Source: JABIEQ01 sp964516055 (lineage in GTDB: Bacteria > Patescibacteriota > Patescibacteriia > Magasanikbacterales > UBA922). From it: 18,646 bases of DNA. The stretch lies in the NCBI GenBank assembly GCA_964516055.1, contig CAZEYK010000016.1, forward strand, positions 1 through 18,646. The letters run 5' to 3'. Shown here one piece after another: positions 13,300-18,646 of this stretch (the first letter of the stretch is position 1; every line of letters starts with the position of its first letter). A program made the position numbers and the translations under genes. The notes below the pieces were generated by a model. The model did no database searches, was not told the origin of the DNA, and saw only the letters and a program-made list of their open reading frames with translations.

Positions 13300-16290
13300 T
13301 TATGTTGCCCTATATTCACAGATATCACGATAGTCGCAATATTGGCAGGTGAATTTGTCTGGTGTTGGCGTAAAGTCGCCTTGTTTAATATTTTCTATGG
13401 TTTTAGTTAGTTTGGTTTTTAATTTTTCTATTTCTGCACTTTTTCCGGTGAATGATGTTTGGACATTGTCATTTAGATAGTAAAATGTTAATTTTCCTAC
13501 GGGGCCAAGGTTTCTGTACTGTGGTAATGATTCCGCGGCAATTTGGTAAATGAGCAGTTGTTCTTTGTCTTCGCCAACGAGTTTTTCTTTTGTTTTTCCT
13601 GTTTTGTAGTCAATAATTTCGAGTGATCCATCTGTTTGTTTGTCTATACGATCAATACGACCATGGACAAGGTGATCGCCAACTACAATTTTAAACCATC
13701 CTTCTAGAGTGACGGGTATCGTCCATCCACTTTCTTCTTGTGATGTATAAAATGTTTTGAGAATTTCTTTCCCTTTTTTTTGATAACTTTCTCGTTGGGT
13801 TTTATTTTTGTACCAGTCATCTATCCATTGGATTTTGTATATCTCAAAAAGTTCGTTGAGGGTGGGCACTTTTAGTTCCCCTTGTTCCACCTTGTTTATG
13901 GGAGAACCATTGGGAATGTCAAAAAGAGTTGGTTGTTTGGCACTATTCATTTCTTGGATTTGTTCGTAGAATTTTTGGAGCGTGTTGTGCATGGTGGAGC
14001 CAAAACTAAACGAAGCTGCTCCTTTTTTGGGAATATTGAGAATGTGGGAGAGTTTATATTGGTATGGACATTTTTGGTAGCTTTGTATTTGTGAGAAGGA
14101 AAAGGCTTTTGGGGTATTATAGGTTACTACTGACGAATCATCCGAATTTACCAATTCTTTTTTTGTTGTTTGATTATTTATTTTGGTTAGTTCACTTTGG
14201 GAGGTTATTGCTTCCTTTCCTTTGGATCCGTAGTCTAGTTCTGCTAAGAATCTGCTGATTTTCTTTTTTCGTGAACCACCATAATCTTCTGAACTGATAA
14301 AGTATAGTTTTTCTTTGGCACGAGTTGCGGCAACATAGAATAATCGTCGTTCTTCTTCAACATGTTCGTCTCCTTCGGGAAGTTGTTCTCGTATAAGCTC
14401 TGTTGGAATTTCTATGTTTCCTCCTCTTCTTCTGGTTGGAAATCGGTCTTCTACCATGTTGATCATGAACACATATTTGAATTCTAATCCTTTACTGGCG
14501 TGAATAGTCATGATGTTTACTGAGTCTGGGGTATCGGTTGGCTGATAGAGTTTTCCTTCGTTGCCGGATTCTTTCATGTATTCAAATTGTTCAACAAAGT
14601 GAACTACATTGGCGTCTGGAGTAACATCTTCGTAGCGACGAAGGAGGTCAAAAAATTGTTTCAGTTGATAAATTTGTCTGATGGTGTGTTTGTCTCCGAC
14701 ATCTTCTTGTTTGGTAAGGTAGTTCAAATAGCCACTGTCTTCAAAAAAATTGTAGAGGATGATGGACGGTTTTTCGTATCGGACTTGTTTCATCCCTGTG
14801 TGAATGAGGGTGACAAGTTTATTGCAGGTGGCAATCCCTTCTGGTGAAAGAAAAAATCCGCTTGCTCGTTTGAGTGCTTCGTAATAGGATATGCTTTTTT
14901 TCTTTGCCAGGCCTACCAGTTTTTGCATATCGCTTTCTTTGAAGTTCAAGAATGGTAGTCGAAGTAATCGATATATTGAGGTATGCTCATGATAGTTGTC
15001 GAGTAGTTTGAGAAAGTTGAACGCGTCAAGAACAATAGGTTGTCTGTAGAGTCCTGCTGAGGCAAGAAATTCGTATGGAATTTGTGCGGTTTCTAATCCA
15101 TTGATAAATGGATCGGCATGCCCATTGGCGCGAACAAGGATACAAAAATCATCCCATACCGTTTCGGGGTGTTCTTTTTTTAAAGATTGAATTTCTTGTA
15201 AAACGGCACCAACTTCATCATCGATGGTGTATCCGTGGATGTGAGTGACTGCTGATTGGGTAGTCTTTGTTTCCTGTGTGCTGCCAGCTACGAGTTTTTT
15301 GTCTATCTGTAGTTTTACTTCAAGACGATCTGGATTGTTGTGTTGGATAGAGGTGTACGCAATATCAAGAATTTGTTGATTTGATCGATAGTTGGTGTTG
15401 AGAACAATATTTTTTGCGGTTGGAAAATCTTCTTTGAATCTGAGGATGTTTGATACACTGGCACCACGAAAGGCGTAAATAGATTGGTCATCATCCCCTA
15501 CCACGGTGAGTTGGTTATATTTTTCATTGGCAAGCATTTGTACTAAAACGTATTGTGCCCAATTGACGTCTTGGAATTCATCAACAAGAATATATTTGAA
15601 TCGTTGTTGAAGTTGTTTTTGTATTTGTGGACGTTGTTCGAGTAGCTTGACGGTGTAGTAAATAAGATCACCAAAATCGAGTGCACTATTGTCTAGGAGG
15701 AGTTGTGTGTAGGTATGATAGGCGTTGGCAATTTCGGTAATGCGAGTTTTTTCATCAATATTCATGTCACCGCTGTTGTCTCGTGTGAGTTGTTCTGCGT
15801 GAGCTAGATATTCTTGTGGGGTGATGAGTTCATCTTTGCATTTGGAGAAGTGAGATAATAGGGCGTGAATGTGTGCATTTGGATTTCCGAGTGGTCTATA
15901 ATAATCAAGATTGAAGTCGTATATATGTTGGCGAACGAGCATCCAGGTATCGGTTTCAATCATTAATTTGAAATTGTTTGGGATGCCAATATCAAGAGCA
16001 AATTCTTGTAGCAATTCTTGGCAAAAAGTATGGAAGGTAGAAATTTTCATTTCTGTGTAGCCAATGTCTACGAATTCATCAACACGATCTTGCATTTCTT
16101 CTGCTGCTTTATCGGTAAATGTGAGTGCAAGAATGTGTTCTGGTTCGGCAAGTTTGGTATCTACGATGTGAGCTATTTTTTTTGTGATTACTGTTGTTTT
16201 CCCAGTTCCTGCTCCGGCAACAATAAGAAGCGGACCGTCTATATAATCAACGGCTTGTTGTTGGGCTGAATTTAGTGGATACTCTGCCAT
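13300..16290 (-). CDS. UvrD/PcrA-type helicase fused to PD-(D/E)XK nuclease domain
   Basis: A 996-residue ATP-dependent DNA helicase-nuclease of the UvrD/AddA superfamily, expected to act in recombinational repair. Helicase motifs in order: Q-motif LNSAQQQAVDY, Walker A VAGAGTGKTT, ALTFTDKAAEEM, ISTFHTFC, Walker B DEFQDVN, GDDDQSIYAFRGA, NYRSN, TIHASKGLEFKYVFM and VAATRAKEKLYF. The last 250 or so residues form a RecB-like nuclease: FSQIQSYQKCPYQYKL, VHGRIDRID, EIIDYKTGKTK and CQYCDYRDICEY. The one early and three late cysteines match the pattern that holds an iron-sulfur cluster in AddB and Cas4-type nucleases. No AddB or RecC partner gene is adjacent. The predicted transcript start is about 3 nt before ATG 16290, so the message is probably leaderless. 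First gene of a unit with the methyltransferase. Confidence 0.93.
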   Translation of the reverse strand: MAEYPLNSAQQQAVDYIDGPLLIVAGAGTGKTTVITKKIAHIVDTKLAEPEHILALTFTDKAAEEMQDRVDEFVDIGYTEMKISTFHTFCQELLQEFALDIGIPNNFKLMIETDTWMLVRQHIYDFNLDYYRPLGNPNAHIHALLSHFSKCKDELITPQEYLAHAEQLTRDNSGDMNIDEKTRITEIANAYHTYTQLLLDNSALDFGDLIYYTVKLLEQRPQIQKQLQQRFKYILVDEFQDVNWAQYVLVQMLANEKYNQLTVVGDDDQSIYAFRGASVSNILRFKEDFPTAKNIVLNTNYRSNQQILDIAYTSIQHNNPDRLEVKLQIDKKLVAGSTQETKTTQSAVTHIHGYTIDDEVGAVLQEIQSLKKEHPETVWDDFCILVRANGHADPFINGLETAQIPYEFLASAGLYRQPIVLDAFNFLKLLDNYHEHTSIYRLLRLPFLNFKESDMQKLVGLAKKKSISYYEALKRASGFFLSPEGIATCNKLVTLIHTGMKQVRYEKPSIILYNFFEDSGYLNYLTKQEDVGDKHTIRQIYQLKQFFDLLRRYEDVTPDANVVHFVEQFEYMKESGNEGKLYQPTDTPDSVNIMTIHASKGLEFKYVFMINMVEDRFPTRRRGGNIEIPTELIREQLPEGDEHVEEERRLFYVAATRAKEKLYFISSEDYGGSRKKKISRFLAELDYGSKGKEAITSQSELTKINNQTTKKELVNSDDSSVVTYNTPKAFSFSQIQSYQKCPYQYKLSHILNIPKKGAASFSFGSTMHNTLQKFYEQIQEMNSAKQPTLFDIPNGSPINKVEQGELKVPTLNELFEIYKIQWIDDWYKNKTQRESYQKKGKEILKTFYTSQEESGWTIPVTLEGWFKIVVGDHLVHGRIDRIDKQTDGSLEIIDYKTGKTKEKLVGEDKEQLLIYQIAAESLPQYRNLGPVGKLTFYYLNDNVQTSFTGKSAEIEKLKTKLTKTIENIKQGDFTPTPDKFTCQYCDYRDICEYRAT

Positions 16291-16299
16291 AGTGGTTGC

Positions 16300-16328
16300 A
16301 TTGTATCAGAGGTGTTGATTCTGGGCAA
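16300..16328 (-). promoter_or_regulatory. Promoter of the helicase-nuclease unit
   Basis: An extended -10 TGA-TACAAT (hexamer 16300-16305) lies 17 bp from a -35 TTGCCC (16323-16328). The predicted start is near 16293, so the mRNA would begin almost at the ATG (16290), with no space for an SD. Confidence 0.6.
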
Positions 16329-16345
16329 TTATTTTTCTGTTTGCA

Positions 16346-16374
16346 TTGACGAGAGGTGTTTTTTTGTGTATATT
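16346..16374 (+). promoter_or_regulatory. Promoter of trhO
   Basis: A -35 TTGACG (16346-16351) and a -10 TATATT (16369-16374) are separated by 17 bp. Transcription would begin near 16381, about 20 nt before ATG 16401; no SD lies between. It is divergent from the helicase promoter. Confidence 0.65.
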
Positions 16375-16400
16375 GGCTAATGACTTATTTGTATATTCGT

Positions 16401-17441
16401 ATGTTTACCCTTCGTAACAAATTAGATAGAAAAACAGCAAAGCAAAAACTTCAAATAGAATCTGTCCCTCGTAGGACGGTATCTTTTTATACATACACGC
16501 ATATTGCTCATCCACGAGCTCTTCGTGATGAATTATTTCGAGCCTGGAGCGTGCTTGGTGTACTTGGTCGTATTTATTTGGCAGCAGAAGGCATTAATGC
16601 CCAATGTAGTGTTCCAGAAAAGCATTGGGATATGTTTGTGCAGCATGTACACAGTTTTTCTGGATTTAAACATGTTCCATTTAAGATTGCTGTTGAAGAA
16701 CCAAGGTTTTCTTTTATTAAACTATGTATTAAGGTACGCAAACAAATTGTGGCAGATGGCTTGACGGCTGATGATTATGATTTGTCTAATATTGGTACCC
16801 ATCTTACTCCGGAAGCATTTCATGATGCAATGGATGATCCTAATACGATTGTGGTTGATATGAGAAATCATTATGAAAGTCGTATCGGTCATTTTGAAGG
16901 AGCAATTACCCCTGATTGTGATACATTTCGGGAAGAGCTTCCCATGGTAAAGGAATTGCTTGCCGATAAAAAGGATAAAAAAATATTGCTGTATTGTACA
17001 GGTGGTATTCGTTGTGAAAAAGCGAGTGCGTATTTAAAAAATGAAGGATTTGAAGATGTAAATCAGTTGTTGGGTGGAATTATTGATTATGCGCATACGG
17101 TGAAAGAAAAAGGATTGGTAAGTAAATTTAAAGGAAAAAATTATGTGTTTGATGATCGAATTGCGGAAGCGGTAACGGAGGATGTCTTGTCTTCCTGTGA
17201 TCAATGTGGTGACGTGTGTGATGAATTTACTAATTGTCGTAATGTGGCGTGTAATTTATTGTTTATTCAATGCCCTACGTGTCAGGAAGAAATGCATGGT
17301 TGTTGTACTGATCGGTGTGTAGAAATTATTGCTTTGCCTGAAGAAGAATATACCGCGTATCGAAAACAAGTTGGGAGCACAAATTCAGCGTTGTTTAAAA
17401 GTCGACAGCGACCTGATTTAAAAAGGCATACGACTGCGTAG
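16401..17441 (+). CDS. trhO: tRNA uridine(34) hydroxylase TrhO (YceA-like rhodanese)
   Basis: Enzyme of the YceA/TrhO family, which forms 5-hydroxyuridine at the wobble position of certain tRNAs. From ATG 16401 it has 346 residues. Its N-terminus MFTLRNKLDRKTAKQKL lines up with the start of the E. coli protein as I recall it, which is why I prefer this ATG over in-frame ATGs at 16356 and 16380. It has the ferredoxin-like N-domain (VSFYTYTHIAHPRALRDELF, GRIYLAAEGINAQ), then the rhodanese domain with VDMRNHYESRIGHFEGA and the active loop YCTGGIRCEKA carrying the catalytic Cys. The C-terminal cysteine-rich segment (CDQCGDVC, NCRNVACN, FIQCPTC, GCCTDRC) is the long YceA form. Single-gene plus-strand unit ended by the hairpin at 17462-17501. 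It is AT-rich and native. Confidence 0.93.
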   Translation: MFTLRNKLDRKTAKQKLQIESVPRRTVSFYTYTHIAHPRALRDELFRAWSVLGVLGRIYLAAEGINAQCSVPEKHWDMFVQHVHSFSGFKHVPFKIAVEEPRFSFIKLCIKVRKQIVADGLTADDYDLSNIGTHLTPEAFHDAMDDPNTIVVDMRNHYESRIGHFEGAITPDCDTFREELPMVKELLADKKDKKILLYCTGGIRCEKASAYLKNEGFEDVNQLLGGIIDYAHTVKEKGLVSKFKGKNYVFDDRIAEAVTEDVLSSCDQCGDVCDEFTNCRNVACNLLFIQCPTCQEEMHGCCTDRCVEIIALPEEEYTAYRKQVGSTNSALFKSRQRPDLKRHTTA

Positions 17442-17461
17442 GTTATTGCAGGATGTTGAAA

Positions 17462-17501
17462 ATATAAAAGAACTTCTATGTGAATAGGAGTCCTTTTATA
17501 T
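17462..17501. terminator. Bidirectional terminator between trhO and the pilin-like gene
   Basis: Two 18-nt arms (17462-17479 and 17484-17501) pair with one mismatch and one G-U around a GTGA tetraloop. The outer part is ATATAAAAG/CTTTTATAT, giving U-rich 3' sides on both strands. The convergent genes end at 17441 (plus) and 17509 (minus), so it can serve both. Confidence 0.85.
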
Positions 17502-17508
17502 ATTCTTG

Positions 17509-18000
17509 TTAGTTTATGGGAGCTTCTTGTGGTACGGGAATTGCTGATCGGTCTATGTGTATCATCTCTTCTTGTGTTATGGATTTTTTTACTTCTCTAT
17601 CAAAACAGTTTCTTCCTACTGTGTAATACCAACTATCCCCGGCAGCTATTTTTATGGGTACTGGCCTATTTATATATGAAGACGTTTGTGTTTGGTTGAA
17701 TGTGGTACACAATTGGTAGGTGGTCTCCCCTGTTTTCATGTATTCGTAGGGTTTCCCTGTTTCTGGATCGGTCAGTACTATTCCTTCGGGATATGTTGTG
17801 GTGAGTTCGGTGAGTTGTTCTGGTATGGTATCGTTTTGATCGTAGTACCAAGAAATATTGTTTTGAATTTCTTGTAAGTTTGATATTCGTTGTTCATCAA
17901 ATCGTATTTGCCGTGCATGTTGTGGTGAACCAACAATGTACAAGCTTACCAAAATAGTGATGACCACAAATATACTGATGTAGTATGCAAAATATTTCAT
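17509..18000 (-). CDS. Single-pass membrane protein, pilin-like, unknown function
   Basis: A 163-residue protein with an N-terminal membrane helix (about residues 5-24, IFVVITILVSLYIV) followed by an external domain. The sequence after the helix (GSPQHARQIRFDEQRISNLQ, then ISWYYDQNDTIPEQL and LTDPETGKPYEYMKTG) resembles the long helix plus small beta domain of type II secretion/pilin-like proteins. I recall similar proteins beside DUF5671 genes in Patescibacteria. There is no prepilin peptidase site of the usual form, so processing is uncertain. Two cysteines (QLCTTF and GRNCFDRE) could form a disulfide. It starts one base after the DUF5671 stop (TAA T ATG), so the pair is co-translated and may form a complex. 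Function unknown. Confidence 0.75.
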   Translation of the reverse strand: MKYFAYYISIFVVITILVSLYIVGSPQHARQIRFDEQRISNLQEIQNNISWYYDQNDTIPEQLTELTTTYPEGIVLTDPETGKPYEYMKTGETTYQLCTTFNQTQTSSYINRPVPIKIAAGDSWYYTVGRNCFDREVKKSITQEEMIHIDRSAIPVPQEAPIN

Positions 18001-18001
18001 A

Positions 18002-18481
18002 TTAAGATACGTTATGTTGTTTGAGGTCTCTGATGTAGTAAAACAAAATGCTTCCTACTACCATAAGTATGGAAAGCGCTTTTAAAATAAATCGTAGGGT
18101 TACCTCCCCTTCGAGGAAGCTGCGAATGATACTAATTAAATCTACCATGTATACAATGCTTCCAATGAAAATGGTAAGGTAAATTAACCATTTTCTGATG
18201 GGGAGGGATCTTTTTTCTGGATTGGCTTTATATTCTTTGCCAAGATGTTTCATGGTACCAAGGTATACCGGAAACATCACAATAAGTGTTGCTACCGCAG
18301 ATCGGATAATACTAACGCTTGAATCGTAGGGGCCGTACTGATAATCGAGTAGATCTGGGATGGTAATATTGATGATTTGAAAAAGAATGGTAATAATACT
18401 GATGGCACTTCCGTATAGGGTAATGATCATGAGCAAATGGAGGAAGAAATCTTTGGGACTTGTCTTGTATTTGGTTTTCAT
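18002..18481 (-). CDS. DUF5671-type four-helix membrane protein
   Basis: A 159-residue integral membrane protein with four hydrophobic segments and a short basic C-terminus (RDLKQHNVS). The N-terminus SPKDFFLHLLMIITLYGSA and the HLGKEYKANPEKRSLPIRKW loop between helices 2 and 3 match my memory of the DUF5671 family, which has no known function. I chose ATG 18481 because the longer frame from 18562 runs back through the promoter region and the csrA leader, and its extra 27 residues are not membrane-protein-like. No SD precedes 18481. It is first of a two-gene unit with the pilin-like protein. Confidence 0.75.
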   Translation of the reverse strand: MKTKYKTSPKDFFLHLLMIITLYGSAISIITILFQIINITIPDLLDYQYGPYDSSVSIIRSAVATLIVMFPVYLGTMKHLGKEYKANPEKRSLPIRKWLIYLTIFIGSIVYMVDLISIIRSFLEGEVTLRFILKALSILMVVGSILFYYIRDLKQHNVS

Positions 18482-18488
18482 AGAGAGG

Positions 18489-18517
18489 TTGACAATTAAG
18501 GAATAACTAGGTATATT
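18489..18517 (+). promoter_or_regulatory. Promoter of csrA
   Basis: A perfect -35 TTGACA (18489-18494) and a -10 TATATT (18512-18517) with a 17-bp spacer. The start near 18524 gives a leader of about 56 nt that contains a 9-bp hairpin GACAAACCA/TGGTTTGTC (18534-18542 with 18548-18556, loop AGGGG), then the SD. It overlaps the minus-strand DUF5671 promoter. Confidence 0.7.
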
Positions 18518-18543
18518 GTACTCGCTTTCTGAAGACAAACCAA
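18515..18543 (-). promoter_or_regulatory. Probable promoter of the DUF5671 unit
   Basis: A -10 TACAAT (18515-18520) lies 17 bp from a weak -35 TTGGTT (18538-18543) on the minus strand. The start near 18508 would give a leader of about 27 nt with no SD. Its -10 overlaps the -10 of the csrA promoter on the other strand, so the two probably compete. Confidence 0.45.
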
Positions 18544-18579
18544 GGGGTGGTTTGTCCATCAACTTTCAAGGAGAAATTT

Positions 18580-18646
18580 ATGTTAACGTTGACCAGAAAA
18601 GTCGGTGAAATCATCCGGATTGGCGACGAGATTCAGAGCGTTGTCA
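18580..18646 (+). CDS. csrA: Carbon storage regulator CsrA (only first 22 codons in window)
   Basis: The frame from ATG 18580 begins MLTLTRKVGEIIRIGDEI, the highly conserved N-terminal strand pair of CsrA/RsmA, a small dimeric RNA-binding protein that binds GGA motifs in mRNA leaders and controls translation. The rest lies beyond the window edge. A strong SD AAGGAG (18568-18573) is six bases upstream, in contrast to the SD-less native genes around it. The visible codons also look richer in GC than the adjacent minus-strand genes. The identity rests on a short but very characteristic stretch. Confidence 0.88.
   Translation, partial: MLTLTRKVGEIIRIGDEIQSVV

Overview
The window looks like a chromosomal segment of a Candidate Phyla Radiation (Patescibacteria) bacterium. 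Three observations support this: AT-rich native genes, mostly without Shine-Dalgarno sites and often joined by one-base stop/start junctions; several small membrane-protein families that I recall as typical of that group (the four-helix protein at 2119-2511, the DUF5671 protein, the pilin-like protein); and an archaeal/eukaryotic-type prolyl-tRNA synthetase as the resident enzyme. This is inference from recalled families, not a database result. The window holds no rRNA, tRNA, CRISPR array, transposase or integrase that I can see.

Layout. 1-2571: AT-rich native block on the minus strand (membrane protein, type-3 proS, start of mreB). 2585-2635: strong hairpin terminator. 2658-9122: a block of visibly GC-rich genes in three transcription units: a minus-strand pair (a second, bacterial-type proS followed by a FOXRED1-like FAD oxidoreductase), a divergent plus-strand proline iminopeptidase, and a minus-strand pair (an ALDH12-type P5C dehydrogenase followed by a cysteine-rich small protein). 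The promoters and terminators of this block are AT-rich like the host. 9168-12252: native proBCA proline biosynthesis operon, preceded by a terminator and a 23-codon leader ORF with tandem proline codons. 12394-16290: native dciA-like gene, membrane-anchored methyltransferase, UvrD-type helicase-nuclease. 16401-17441: trhO on the plus strand. 17509-18481: pilin-like and DUF5671 genes on minus. 18580-18646: first codons of csrA on plus.

The striking theme is proline. Within about 10 kb there are genes to make proline from glutamate (proB, proA, proC), to release it from peptides (pip), plausibly to oxidise it to glutamate (ALDH12 dehydrogenase, with the FAD enzyme as candidate first step), and an extra enzyme to charge it on tRNA. 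A further type-3 proS lies just outside the GC-rich block. The GC-rich genes look acquired and appear to have settled beside the host's own proline genes.

The most interesting points are: (i) an apparent transcription attenuator in front of proBCA, with a leader peptide carrying Pro-Pro, an intrinsic terminator only 14 nt before the proB start codon, and a possible anti-terminator segment placed where classical attenuation would need it; (ii) two prolyl-tRNA synthetases of different classes, only the acquired one with the INS editing domain; (iii) a plant-like ALDH12 enzyme in a bacterium; and (iv) a mix of leaderless or SD-less starts in native genes with strong SD sites in the acquired genes.
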